This document shows positions 11,666 through 23,264 of a DNA stretch of 64,000 nucleotides, piece after piece (the stretch's first letter is position 1; each line of letters starts with the position of its first letter). The DNA comes from Strongylocentrotus droebachiensis (taxonomy: Eukaryota; Echinodermata; Echinoidea; Camarodonta; Strongylocentrotidae): the NCBI GenBank assembly GCA_035222895.1, contig JAVYIG010005385.1, positions 1 through 64,000 of the forward strand. Reading direction: 5' to 3'. The position numbers and the translations under genes were made by a program. The notes under the pieces are model-generated. The model was not told where the DNA came from. It did not search any database and saw only the letters and a program-made list of their open reading frames with translations.

Positions 11666-12700
11666 ACAAAGATTTGTTGTAAGTAGCAGTAATAGTTGTA
11701 GTAGTAGCGCCATCATCACTATTATCATTACCATTATTATTGTTATTACCATTATGTATTAGCTAGTGATGATCATGATTAGCTCATGATACTAGTCCAG
11801 AATCTGCCCGGTTCTCTACTATATTTCCCCAAACACTTGATTCAAGCCGTCGAAGACGGCGTTATCAACAAACTCATAATTATGCTCACAAGCCGAGCGT
11901 CCTAATTTAATGATCACGCCATCATCGGCTGGTAGCAAGTAAGTATAGTAGGGAGAGGTATATAGCGTTAGTGTGGGGGAGATCAAAATTAAAAAGGCCA
12001 GATTCTGGATTATCATGATACATGAATATACATGTACTCTATTGGTGTATATCTTTGCCATGCATTGAAGTTATTTTGGTTACGAATAAAATCTATATAA
12101 GGTTGCGATATGTAAGGCGTGTTTATCTTGTCTACTCGTTTACATTTTATAGTTATTGGATGTGTCGAGAAAATAAATGAACAAAATAATTTGGAAATTA
12201 CTTGATTTTTTCGATATATATACAGATTCATAAACACATCCTTTTGGCATTCATATTCAATGCACACGACAATAACTGAAGGAGCAGATCACCATCAACA
12301 GACAGATACATCAACAGCAGCGAATCAATTCGACTCCCTATTTGAGACTGTCCAAACACATTATATAATGACTGCTGTCCCTAAGTACTACCTCACGCCC
12401 CCCCCCCCCTCACTCTCACTTAAGAACCGGCCAGATTCTGGACTATGCATCCACTGTCTTTGAGTACAAAGGGAGTGACCACAAGCCAGCTAATGATATG
12501 ATACAGGTATTGTATACCTCATACATAGATTGTCATTCACTGATTGGTCAAGACTATATCACATGACAAGGAGCATTTCGATCTATCATTGCGTCGTTCT
12601 ATCAAACCCTGTGATAGTACTCCAAAACCCTGTGATAGAACTCCTAGCCCCTGCGCGACTTTTGCACACACAGACACAGCGTACAAGATTCCCCCCCCAG
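11666..12700. other. No recognisable gene; small tandem repeat
   Basis: ATT/TTA trinucleotide-rich sequence at 11690-11760 is followed by unique sequence. At 12603-12655 an approximately 21-bp unit, CCCTGTGATAG(T/A)ACTCC, is repeated twice with a partial third copy. A minus-strand frame at 11840-11960 looks weakly protein-like, but I cannot assign it. Confidence 0.4.
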
Positions 12701-12714
12701 CGCGCGACTCACGG

Positions 12715-12885
12715 CGCTCTAGCTCAAAATGGTTTCTTCATGTCAACGCAGCTAAAACCAAAGTTTTTTTTTTTTTTCTCATGGTAAAGTTCGAAAAATT
12801 CATATAGACCTATTTAAATTCGATGATGATATTGTAGAAGTTGTTGATGAATACGTCTATCTTGGAACGGATGAGGTATATAAAA
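12715..12885 (+). mobile_element. LINE reverse-transcriptase fragment, broken by a poly-T run
   Basis: With one frame change at the poly-T run (12762-12776), the plus strand reads FLHVNAAKTKV followed by SHGKVRKIHIDLFKFDD and DIVEVVDEYVYLGT. This is the L.(V/I)N..KTK...F......(I)....(Y/F)..(I)..V..Y.YLG region just after the catalytic YADD block of CR1/RTE-like non-LTR reverse transcriptases. Only this short piece is left. Confidence 0.7.
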
Positions 12886-13360
12886 CAAATATGAACTGCT
12901 CTGTAATCTACAAACATGAGACAAAATCTTCTCCTAGACGGAGCAGCGGCTCCTTCTTTTTATAATGATGGATACGCCCCTGATGACATCCGTTATTAGG
13001 TTAACATGCAAAGAGTATGGAAGACAGAGAGGGGGGGGGGGGTGATGAAAAAGGATATAACGACTCTTTAGAACAAGAAAGATAGAGAAACGTAACGGAA
13101 AGATGGTCACAGACGATATTGATTATCAAATTTTGCTGAGCTACATAATAGATGGCACTCTATCGCCTCCATTGTCGATCGGGAGGCATATTTTTAGACA
13201 TGTAAGAGTGAAAATCGAGCGCATCTTCACAGCTTATTGAATCATATACGCATTTGAATATATTATTTGGAAATTATAAGGTAGGGAGGGGTCAACATTA
13301 ATCAGGGCATCCCCTATGCTGTAGACTCGTTCAACCTTTATTGATATTCATCTAGGAATT

Positions 13361-15575
13361 AACAAGGAGGTTTTATGAAGAAAAGATCCGCAGCAGAAAA
13401 CATACGATTAGTACAAGATGTAATCGACTATTTAAAGACATCCAATAGTTCGGGAATTATATTCTTTTTGGATTTTAAAAAAGCATTCGACAATGTATCT
13501 CATTTTTTCCTATTTCATGTACTACGTAAATTCAATTTTAAAGAATCTTTTATATCCTGGATAAAGACCTTTTATACTGACGCCATCGGTCGTGTAATGA
13601 ATAATGGATGGATTTCAGAAAAGTTACTTATTGGAAGAGGAGTTCGCCAGGGTTGCCCATTATCGGCATTACTTTTTAACATAGTAGTGGAAATATTAGC
13701 ATGCAAAATAAGACAAAATAAAAACATTAAAGGGATTAATATATTCAGTGTTGATTTAGGTATTGATAGTTTAAAAATTTCCCAATATGCAGATGACACA
13801 ACATTATTTGTGGAATCTGTTAATGATATACAATATATTATGAATGAAATCAACGACTTTGGAGACTATGCAGGTCCGAAAATAAACTGGAATAAGACAG
13901 AAGTTATGAAACTGAATACTGTAGATAATTTTGTTCATGATAATGCCATTATATATACTGATCAACCTGTAAAATATCTAGGAGTATATGTAGGCGAAAA
14001 TAAAAAATTGTTACAAGATTTAAACTGGAATGTAAAAATAGATAAAATTCGAAATGTATTAAATATGTGGAAAATGAGAGATCTTACTTTTTATGGCAGA
14101 ATAATTGTTTTGAAAATGTTAGCGGCGTCACAAATTGTATATACCGCAACTGTTGTACCAGTACCAAAACATGTTTCACAGATATTGAACAGACTATTAT
14201 TTCGTTTCTTATGGAACGCCAAAAAAGATAAAATTAAACGTAATGTAATTATAAATGATATTGAAAATGGTGGATTGAATATGATTGATATTGCTAGTAA
14301 AATATCTTCACTTCGTTTGGCATGGATATCTCGTTTTTTTGATGATAATGGCTCTTATTGGAAAAATATGTTTAAATACTGGTCCGACAAAATAGGAGGT
14401 TTGCCACTATGTTTACATTTCAATTGTAACATAAAGGATATGAATTTACTATGCTCTAAACATAGTTTGCCAGAATTCTATGTAGATCTTTTTTGTACTT
14501 GGTCAGAACTAAAATTCATTGATATGTTTAAAGTAAGAAATATTCCAAATGAAATTATTTGGAAAAATAGTAACATTACCTTTCAGAACAAAATACTGTT
14601 TTATCGAGAATGGCAAGAGGCCGGTTTATTGAAAATTCATAATTTGATTACAAATGGTATTTGGAACGATTCTACAATACTAAATACAAAAGTGAAAGCC
14701 CAACAGCTCTTATTTGATTTTAAATATACAAAATTAAAGAAAGCATTTCCACAGTGTTGGTTGGATAGATTAAGTTATGAATTTGAACAAGAATGTGATA
14801 TTTCGAATATGATAGAAATAGAAACAGGGGATAAAGTGAATGTTTTTGTTATGAAAGTTAAAGATTACTATCGTTTGTTATTACGTAATAAGTCAAAAGA
14901 ACCAAATATCATTTACTTTTGGAATTTCTTTTTAGATTTGGATAATGAATTTGTTTGGAAGGATGTATTTTTATTTAAATTAAAGCAAATTCGTAATAAT
15001 AAAGTTAAACAATTTAATTTCAAGATGATTTATAGGTTTATTGCCTCAAAAGAAAACTTATGTAAATGGAAAATTGTTAATAATAATTTATGCAACTCTT
15101 GTGGACAAGTTGACTCAACTTTTCATTTTATGTTATATTGCAAGGATGTGACTATGTTTTGGAACATAATATGTAATTTGATTTTTAATCTATTCCAAAT
15201 AGAAATACAAATAGACCAGAAGATAATAATTGTAGGAAATGATATTGGAAACAAGAAATATTCACTTTTGAATATTATTTTAAATTATGCGCAATATGCA
15301 ATTTATAAATGTTACGTTAAGAAGATTGTTAATGGTTCTGTTTACTACCCACATACTTTGTTTTTTGAATTCAAGTCGTTGCTAAGATTATTTTTAAGAT
15401 ATGAATGTGTTAGCAAAGAAAATAATACTAAGCTGGAAGAATTGTTAAACGTACTTTAATCTTTAACCTATGTTATGTTTCACTCAATTACTGAACTATT
15501 AATGTACAAATGTATTATATTATGGAAATAAAAACCTCGCTTGAGGATAAGAGAAAAAAAAAAAAAACAAGGAGG
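13361..15575 (+). mobile_element. 5'-truncated Tx1/L1-like LINE with target-site duplication
   Basis: A LINE copy begins inside the reverse-transcriptase domain and ends in a 3' UTR with AATAAA and a poly-A tail (15553-15567). The ten bases AACAAGGAGG occur at 13361-13370 and again at 15566-15575, immediately after the poly-A. This is a target-site duplication made by target-primed reverse transcription, or one partly shared with the element's own coding sequence. A stop codon (TAA) precedes the CAA codon in the ORF frame, so nothing upstream belongs to the element's ORF. Confidence 0.88.
13375..15459 (+). CDS. Non-LTR reverse transcriptase, C-terminal 694 residues (retrotransposon ORF2)
   Basis: The open frame has no internal stop. 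It starts in reverse-transcriptase block 1 (MKKRSAAENIRLVQDVIDYL). It then has LDFKKAFDNVSH (first catalytic Asp, residues about 33-44), GVRQGCPLSALLFNIVVEIL (about 88-107) and QYADDTTLFVES (catalytic YADD, about 137-148). KYLGVYVG follows in the thumb region at about 201-208. Near residues 571-587 there is a C-X2-C-X7-H-X4-C zinc-knuckle-like motif (CNSCGQVDSTFHFMLYC). Motif order and wording fit the Tx1/L1 group. The endonuclease and the N-terminal part are missing because of 5' truncation, so the copy is not autonomous. The intact frame suggests a fairly recent insertion. The frame actually opens at 13369 or earlier (Q-G-G-F before the M), so the M is not a biological start. Confidence 0.9.
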   Translation: MKKRSAAENIRLVQDVIDYLKTSNSSGIIFFLDFKKAFDNVSHFFLFHVLRKFNFKESFISWIKTFYTDAIGRVMNNGWISEKLLIGRGVRQGCPLSALLFNIVVEILACKIRQNKNIKGINIFSVDLGIDSLKISQYADDTTLFVESVNDIQYIMNEINDFGDYAGPKINWNKTEVMKLNTVDNFVHDNAIIYTDQPVKYLGVYVGENKKLLQDLNWNVKIDKIRNVLNMWKMRDLTFYGRIIVLKMLAASQIVYTATVVPVPKHVSQILNRLLFRFLWNAKKDKIKRNVIINDIENGGLNMIDIASKISSLRLAWISRFFDDNGSYWKNMFKYWSDKIGGLPLCLHFNCNIKDMNLLCSKHSLPEFYVDLFCTWSELKFIDMFKVRNIPNEIIWKNSNITFQNKILFYREWQEAGLLKIHNLITNGIWNDSTILNTKVKAQQLLFDFKYTKLKKAFPQCWLDRLSYEFEQECDISNMIEIETGDKVNVFVMKVKDYYRLLLRNKSKEPNIIYFWNFFLDLDNEFVWKDVFLFKLKQIRNNKVKQFNFKMIYRFIASKENLCKWKIVNNNLCNSCGQVDSTFHFMLYCKDVTMFWNIICNLIFNLFQIEIQIDQKIIIVGNDIGNKKYSLLNIILNYAQYAIYKCYVKKIVNGSVYYPHTLFFEFKSLLRLFLRYECVSKENNTKLEELLNVL

Positions 15576-15789
15576 AGGGGGAGGAGGAGGAGGGGTTAAC
15601 CTTCACCAATAGCTTGATACTGATGTCACACAATTGATATCTTGACAACATCCCGTAACACGATCGTAGCTTTTTTCGAAAAATCAACTCAAGGGCAATT
15701 TCAGTTTATCTATTTAATATGTCCTATAGATATTGTGTTCGAGTTACGTAAAACGTCATTGTAATGTTCGCACATTTTAAAAGGTAAAG

Positions 15790-16413
15790 GCTCGGTCACA
15801 CATAGGAGACGCATGGGGGACGCACGGCCAACTCATTGGAAATTGCCAATTTATGCCAGTGCGTTGTCGTGCCTTAGGTGTGCGTCATCCTTCGTTACTC
15901 GTTCGTCGAGTGGGCTGTACCAACGCTGGACCAGCGCATTCGTCGTCATTCGCGCACTCGTCGCTGGTATTTTGTAGTCTGCAAGCACAAACCCTGATCA
16001 GTCGTAAAAATGAGTCTGCACTATAAGACTACCATAGGCCATGTACTGTAGCTGCTTTGACACAAACAGTAGGTAGCTGGGCTAGACCTCCTCAAGGCAC
16101 AATAATTTTTCGATAAAGTGTCAATTTAAATCTGTGCTTGCAGACTAGGTATTTTGAATGGTTGCTCAAAAGTGTGCGCGGAGCTCGACGCATGAATGTA
16201 AACGCCAAAAGGATTCTAGACCCGCGCAGAGCGCGCTAGACCAACGTCAGACATTCGTGGAGCACACGCCATATATACGCACAGCGCGCTAGCAACACGC
16301 TACACATTCGGTTTCAGCTCGCTAGCTTTTCCCAAATCCTGACAAAAGTCGGGCGCACGACCTTTCCCGATTTTCAATGCGCGGGCCGTGCGTTGTCTAT
16401 GTGTGACCAGGCC
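15790..16413. mobile_element. Inverted-repeat MITE, CG-rich
   Basis: The left end AGGCTCGGTCACACATAG pairs with the right end CTATGTGTGACCAGGCCT, and the next bases (GACGCACGGCC and GGGCCGTGCGTTGTC) pair as well. The interior is much richer in CG than its surroundings (GCGCGC, CGTCG) and has no long open frame. No convincing target duplication was seen. It is a non-autonomous DNA transposon of unknown superfamily. Confidence 0.75.
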
Positions 16414-16577
16414 TGCTATTGAGATTGCGCTCGGTTGATTTTCGAAAGTAGTTGCAATCGTGTTGCGTTAAGATGGTAAAGACAGAAAGAGAGAGAGAGA
16501 TAAAGAGATAAAAGAGGGGAAAGGGGGTAGGGGGCGTAATAACAGAAATTAAGATGATAATCATGACGTGCGTATAA

Positions 16578-16860
16578 GTGTCGAGGTCGAGTGGTTTAAG
16601 CACTTGACTTGGAATTCAAAGGTCTTGGTTCAATCCCCGATACGACACTAATATCCTTTGGAAAGGCATAAATTTTCATTTGCCACACTCGACCCAGATG
16701 AGGTAAATGGTACATGGCAGGAATTAATTCCTTGAAATGCTGGAGCGCTGTAATGGCAGCTAGGCTATTAAAAAGCCGGGGTAATAATAAATGCGCTTCG
16801 GAATAGAATTTCTACATAGACGGCGCTATAGAAATGCCTATTATCATTATTATTATTATG
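16578..16860 (+). mobile_element. tRNA-derived SINE
   Basis: The tRNA-like head has an A-box-like segment GAGTGGTTTAAGCACTTGAC and a good B box, GGTTCAATCCC. It is followed by the family body (CACTAATATCCTTTGG, then CACTCGACCCAGATG, then GGAGCGCTGTAATGGCAGC) and a tail GACGGCGCTATAGAAATGCC, then ATT repeats. The same head-body-tail order recurs at 25646 and 44742. Confidence 0.88.
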
Positions 16861-19196
16861 ACAATGATGAGTTTGTTGAGGATGGTGATTCTAAGGATAA
16901 TAATATTATTAGCCAAATTTGGTGCTTTTAGAAGAATCTGCACCAAAATAACAGCCCCGACTACAGTAAACTTTGGCAGATTTTGGCAGATTTATGTTTT
17001 TTCCCCGTTTCCCGTACGCACTCAAATGTAACCTGTTTAAAACGACCAGAGTCTAGTTTTCGTGGTGCTATTTGGAAAGAGACACGCGCGTGTTAAACAT
17101 ATTGTTTCGCTTCCAGCTATATTTCGGTGCCGTATGAGCTAATTGCCTTTTTGGGCTTATTGATGGGTACATGCAATTAAAGCGAAACCTCATCTCCTGC
17201 TTTACTTCATACTCCTTCCACTTTATAATGAAGACCTATCATGGCAAACTCAGTTCAATGGTAACGAAATTGTGAGATAAAATCTATTATGTTACGTAGG
17301 CAATCTAATATCAAACCATAGCAACGGAACTTTGATCATATAATTATAAATTATCAGTTAATCATTAACAAAATTTGCAAATAACTGCATTATCTACACA
17401 AACAAGTATGTTAATTGGGTCGCGCAGGCATCTGGATTTGAAATATGTAAATAGTGGCATTGATAACCCTGATACGAAATTCATACCCAGACACGTCATG
17501 CACGTATGCCGTCACTATCTAAATCGTCCCGATACTGTTCAATAGTGAGTATGAACAAATCACTTCTACATGGCTTTCGATTGTCAATGGGACAACAATG
17601 TCAAAGTATGGGTGGTATTGCCAAATAGGGGTATTTTAGAGGGAAGGGGCCCCTAAAAAAAGCAAGGGTGAAGATGTATATACATTCTTTCTCCCTTATC
17701 CCATGTATTCAAATGTCTAAGTCTAATTTCTCTTTAAGGTAATCGTACCTGGCAATATTATCCTGACAGATTTTTGGCCCAAACACCATTTTTCTTTTCG
17801 ATGAGTAGTGCGTACGTGGCACACGCCGGTGCTCTGAATATGCGTTAGCACGGAAGGGAGGAGTTTACCAAAGTTTGCATTTACACTGAATAGTCCATAC
17901 CCAAGTAAGCTTTGCTTCTCGTTGTTGCTTAGTAGGATAATTAGGATACTAAGGATATTATTATGACATTTGTAATTTGCATGACAAATATAAATAATTC
18001 ATGTTATGAAAACTATTAATCATAGTCGTGACAGTTTTTACTCCCAAATTTCAGTCAGTGGATTCTATACCTGCCACTTTCCAGCAGTTGTAGGTTGTTA
18101 TGTTTGCTCATTTGATTTCAGTATACAGATTTTCTTGATATCAAACCTTTAAAGCTCTAGATGAAAGCAAGCAAATCAGGGAAGAAGACTGGTGAAGGTT
18201 TGAATAAACTCGGGCAAAAATGAGGTTGTGAATGTTCGAAAGTTGTACTCATTATAGGTATATGGGCTCTTCAAATTGGCTGAATCGGTAATGTCTCTGT
18301 GATGTAGTAGCGGCAAACCTTTCCCTCGTCCCTAATACAAACTTTTTCAAACGATCTAGTGTAGGAATAACACCCTCTGACCTTGACCGAAAGACAATAT
18401 ACCTTATCATACAAAAATTGCATTGCAGCATTTAGTTCTCAATGTATTTGCTATTATGTCAACATGATTAATTCTACTTTGCGTTTTGTAAATCTACTAA
18501 CCCAGTTCTGTGAATCAATCGATCACTGCCACATGGCTTTGACATATCCACAAGCCCGAAATAAATGTGAATATGTACGTTTGATTATAAAATGCAAACT
18601 TTCATTATCAAAAAACCTAATTTTGAGAGATCGATGCTCTTTTGTATAAATTGCTCCGTGAAGTAATTTGTATTGAAATTCTTAAATTGTTATCAAAATC
18701 GTTATATTTCTGGCTCTTACAAGAATATTTGTATCTCTTTTTTTCCTCCCCCCAAAACACACACACACACACACACACACACATCTTCCTTGAAAGATGA
18801 GTGCACTGTGAGCATATCATTTATTTGTTGCCAACAAGTACATAGAAGAATTAGAAAGAGCAGCTCTTGACACACACACAACACACACACAACACACACA
18901 CACAAATCAACGATAGTTAATTGGCGACCTCTCCGTAATAGACATTCGTCACAACATTTACCCCAATCTAAACACACGCACAACACAACACTTCTAGCAC
19001 TTGCGAATCCAAAGTAACTAAAAAGATAAATCGACCCTACATGATATAACAAACGATTAGTTTAAACCATGGACTTATATATCTCTGATCATTAGCCTTT
19101 AATCACGTCAATCCCGTGGTCGATCCTCGAAACGCGCGGAATAGTTCTCTGAATGCACGGGAAGTCGACACACAGGCAGCTTGCTGCACACCGCCT
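16861..19196. other. No recognisable gene
   Basis: AT-rich unique sequence with (AC)n tracts at 18756-18782 and 18872-18904. Short open frames across the repeats are artefacts. Confidence 0.5.
18756..18904. repeat. Two (AC)n microsatellites
   Basis: A pure (AC)n run at 18756-18782, and an ACACACAC/AACACAC run at 18872-18904. Confidence 0.95.
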
Positions 19197-19199
19197 TTA

Positions 19200-19713
19200 T
19201 GCCTAGGTCACATTTGCAGAGGCGCCCGTGCGGTCTAGAATATCTACGGCCAATAGCAATTATAGAGCTGCCGCAGCATTCCCACGGTCACATACGGTAG
19301 CGGTCACATATGTTAGGGTAGCCGCACGGTGTATTTTGAACTTGTGGAGACAGAAAATCTTCGGCTGCCGTACGGCCTTTAAAGTGATGACGCACGGTCG
19401 CCTTAGCCCTTAGGGCGTCCCTGCGGCGGCCAAAGCTTTTTGAAGGTAGACGCAAGGCAGCCGCAAGGTGCCCGCAAGGAGGCTGAAGGGGGACCATACG
19501 ATGACCGTGCGGCCAGACTGATGCTACCGCTTCACCCCTGGAGTATATGAAACGCAAAGCCACCGTACGCCCGACGTACGGTCGCCGTGTAATCATTCTA
19601 CGGCATGGCTACGGCGTGTCTAATCGCTACAGCGAACCTAGAAATGAAAACAGTTATAACTCCGCGTTATAATCCCAAGGTGACACGTACGGCCCGCAAA
19701 TGTGACCTAGGCA
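19200..19713. mobile_element. TTA-flanked inverted-repeat MITE with repeated CCGTACGG-type motifs
   Basis: The ends are TGCCTAGGTCACATTTGC and GCAAATGTGACCTAGGCA, a perfect 18-bp terminal inverted repeat. TTA flanks both sides (19197-19199 and 19714-19716), a three-base target duplication like that of PIF/Harbinger elements. The interior is CG-rich and holds many short related motifs such as GCCGTACGG, GCACGGTCGCC, CCGCACGG and GACCGTGCGG in both orientations. There is no transposase. Confidence 0.82.
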
Positions 19714-21962
19714 TTATCCACGCCGGACTTGAATTTTTTGTTTGAGGGTGCCTACTCTCTCTTTTTATGAAATTGATATCTTTCTTCAAATTCCAACGAA
19801 TTTTCAAAATAAATACTTCAGCTCCTGGAAGGGAAAAGAAAACAATCAGAATCGTTCTCACGGAGAAAGCATGTCAAACAAGTTAAACAGCCGTATTTGG
19901 TGAGGCTGTTGAATGATTAACAGCCTCTTGATTGTCTTGAAGATATGAATATTAATTATGTTGATAAAGGCGCCTTCACGCGTGTGTCGACATTACCTGC
20001 AATTAGAGGACTTTTTCAAGGATCGACCATAGGATCGACGTGCCAGAGCAGCAAAACCGCCGTGATTCAGTGCTAGCTTTGTAGACCAGTACTCGGCGCG
20101 GCAAACACTGCGCGTTTGAACGACAATCATACAAGCTTACCGCACGCAATCACAAGCCAAGTCCACTTCTGATAAACGGACCAATCAGAATCACGGAACC
20201 GCGGACACGGCCTGGCGCAGGGACCTTGTATGACTGCATAAATACCAACATCACGCGTGAACATGTAGTATATGGCTTCAGCAGACAGCGTCCTATCTGA
20301 GCAGGTATACGGGGACCTAACGAACGAGCCCGAGCCAACCCCGGAGACATTCGAAGGAGTCTACACGCGCCAAGTGGACCTCGATGAGATGGCATAGAGA
20401 GGCTATTACCCACAAGCGAGGCTACTGCTAATATGATTAGCCGAAACTGAGCACGAATTTTGGCGAGAGGGAAATGAATGTCCTTCAGAGGCATAACTTT
20501 AGAAGACAGAAACTAGCTTTATTTGCAACTGAAGGTAAGAGCTGGCCAATTGTCATATCATTTCACCCTTTCACCAACATTAACGTGTCTACTTACTGCT
20601 ATAACCCGATGGATTAAAGTGGCTCGGTAACATTGTTGAAGGTTGATGAAAAAACTGCAATTTTTTTGAATGAAATACTACGTATTGTATTCCTTCTACT
20701 GTACTAACACTCTAACATGCAAAGAATCCTGACAAAATTCTCAAACCACAAAGATAATTCTCTAACAGTAAATCCTCCCAACCGATTTTTGAATTTTCCT
20801 AACCGTTTTTTAATGAAAATAAGATATAAAGCATGCTTTTAAAAATCTGTCAACGCTTAAATGTTTGGAATAGTATACAGAGCGAATTCAGCGCTTTGTG
20901 ACGATTTACATTCACCTTAAATTTAATTAAATTATAATAACATAATTGGGAGAGTTAAGGAATCAATCAGATCAGTTTTCTCAATTGTTATCATTAATAA
21001 TGGTCTGTGTTCACTGTTACTTTCAGATTATCTTTAATTGTACATCTCGCATTGAAGTCAATACCTTAGCACCATTTTCTCTCATCTGAACAATGCTACC
21101 AAGTCCATTTAAAGTTAACCTCTAAATGTATCATTACGGCGTGGTCTTCGCGGAAATTAAGGGGGCATATGTAGAAATTGCTAGGGCCATTTATAATAAG
21201 AGTACTACCACATAATCACTACCAATCACCATCACTATCAGGATCCATATTCATTGTCATAAGAATAAAGAGTGTGAGCCTTATGGGTATAAATAAAAGT
21301 CAAATGGGTGAAAATAGACCTAGGGTCGAATTGGAAAGAGAAAAACGAAGCGAAACAGTACCAAAACAGATACTGGGAAATAAGTGATGATGATGATGGT
21401 GGGGGATTGCACATGTACCTTTCCTGAGTAAAAAAAAAACAGCCACTCAAAGATGAACATACAAATAACAAGTATAGTAATTTTGTAGAATCATGCCGAA
21501 CTGAGAAAAGCATATGCACATCATTGAACTTAGAAGGGGTAAATCAAAATACATCATAAATTAATCTAGAAAAGAAAAAAAGAAAAATTATAAAGATGCA
21601 GAAAAGGAGGCCAAACAGGAAATATGTTAAACGGTACCCCCACAATTATGACACGTACAGGAAACTGATGTAAAAGAAGGAGGGATTTCTGGAATTGCTT
21701 TGCGAAGACAAAGTTGTTTCCGTAAAACTAACACAATTTAAAAAAGAAAATCAACGGTAAAATGAAAATCTACTTATTGACAGTATTATTGACATTTGAA
21801 AGAAAAAGAAATTGAAAGCGATTTTAAAAATTCGACGAAATAAAATGATGAAGTGTTTCAAAGACTAAAGACTGTTCGTTTCAAGTTTGGAAAACACTAG
21901 ACGATCTGGGATACACAATTGCTCCTTCTTACTTGTCTGTTTTTATAACTAGCATATACAAA
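19714..21962. other. No recognised gene; one small CG-richer open frame
   Basis: At 20272-20400 a plus-strand frame of 42 codons starts MASADSVLSEQVYGDL and is acidic. A strong donor-like site (GAGCAG followed by GTATAC) lies 11 codons in, and an AT-rich TGCATAAATA element lies about 40 bases upstream of the ATG. The context (CG-richer, TATA-like box) is compatible with a first exon, but no downstream partner was found. The rest is AT-rich unique sequence. Confidence 0.3.
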
Positions 21963-21964
21963 TA

Positions 21965-22844
21965 CAGTGCGTCCCAGAAAAAACGAAACCGAGAAGTATC
22001 GATGTTTTATCATAACTTAATCACAACCATAATTAATGAATGATACATATTTGGAAAGCTTAGAGTCTCCTATTTCAGTTGATGCTACTCACTTGATGCA
22101 TATTTCACGCATGAGTGATTAAAAGCAATTTGAAGGAAGGAAACCAAAAAAACATTTGGCGGGCGGTATCTGAATTTCGAAGAAAAATTCACATTTCTAG
22201 AAAGTTGAGTTTCTGCCCTTTCATATGACACCTCAATCAGGAAAAATGAGCGAGGAATGACAAAGTTCTGTTTGTTTAAAGTAGCCCTTACATTTTCATA
22301 ATTTTATCAAACGAATTCGTTTTCACTGGGAGCCTGCCGTAGCAAAAAGCAGATTTGACAAAAGACTTAACTCCGTTTCGTTGACAATCAGCCATGCATG
22401 AAGACTCTCGTCTACGGCTGATTGTCAACGAAACGGAGTTAAGTCTTTTGTTAATTTCGTTTATTGATACGACAGGCAGCCAGTGAAAACGAATTCGTTT
22501 AATAAAATTATGGAAATGCAAGCACTACTTTAAACCTACAGAACTTTGTCATTCCTCGCTCATTTTTCCTGATTGAGGTGTCATATGAAAGGGCAGAAAC
22601 TCAACTTTCTAGAAATGTGAATTTTTCTTCGAAATTCAGATACCGCCCGCCAAATGTCTTTTTGGTTTCCTTCCTTCAAATTGCTGTGAATCACTCATGC
22701 GTGAAATATGCATTATCTGAGTAGCATCACATGAAAGAGGAGACTCTAAGCTTTCCAAATATGTATCATTCATTAATTAGAGTTGTGATTAAGTTATGAT
22801 AGAACATCGATACTTCTCGGTTTCGTTTTTTCTGGGACGCACTG
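21965..22844. mobile_element. 880-bp near-perfect palindrome, Tc1/mariner-type foldback element
   Basis: The element begins CAGTGCGTCCCAGAAAAAAC and ends with its complement, GTTTTTTCTGGGACGCACTG, flanked by TA on both sides (21963-21964 and 22845-22846). The two arms pair along about 430 bases each, with scattered substitutions and small indels, and meet at 22395-22415. Next to the centre GGCTGATTGTCAACGAAAC is the perfect complement of the other arm. There is no transposase gene. TA target sites and these termini point to a Tc1/mariner-type non-autonomous element. Confidence 0.88.
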
Positions 22845-22846
22845 TA

Positions 22847-23264
22847 TAACAAATACTAGCATCTACGTTACTAGATGAAATGTTTAACATTGATAATACA
22901 AATTACCCTATAGGGAGGTATTGACATACATGTTTACAGATCGATTGCAAACGGTAGACTAGTGTAATAATTTATTAATAAATCTAATGAGGTGTATAGC
23001 TGGTAGTAAGGGGGGCAATAATTCTGAAATTATGTATGACGTTTACAAACGCCAAATCACTGGGGGTATTAATTACGGGGACAAAGCTTGAAGGACAAGT
23101 TCATTTAAAAAATAACTTACTTTCAATAGAAGCAGAAAAATCAGACAAACCAATCAAAAAAAGTTTGAGCAAAATCGGATGACTAATAAGAAAGTTATGA
23201 ATTTTTGAAAAAGTATGTAATACTAAGGAACAATGAAAAGCACAAGACAAATTGGGAACTCACT
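22847..23264. other. No recognisable gene
   Basis: AT-rich sequence between the palindrome and the next inverted-repeat element. I see nothing coding. Confidence 0.5.

Noticed and set aside
16578-16650. Functional tRNA gene
   Set aside because: The A/B-box region is followed by a conserved body and tail shared with other copies and does not fold as a full cloverleaf. It is a SINE head.
18617-19052. Cysteine/valine-rich minus-strand frames
   Set aside because: Created by (AC)n/(GT)n microsatellites.
20150-20494. 114-codon minus-strand frame with a hydrophobic start, considered as the aminopeptidase membrane anchor
   Set aside because: It lacks the expected neighbouring ectodomain exon and a matching splice phase. 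The opposite strand has an equally plausible short acidic frame.
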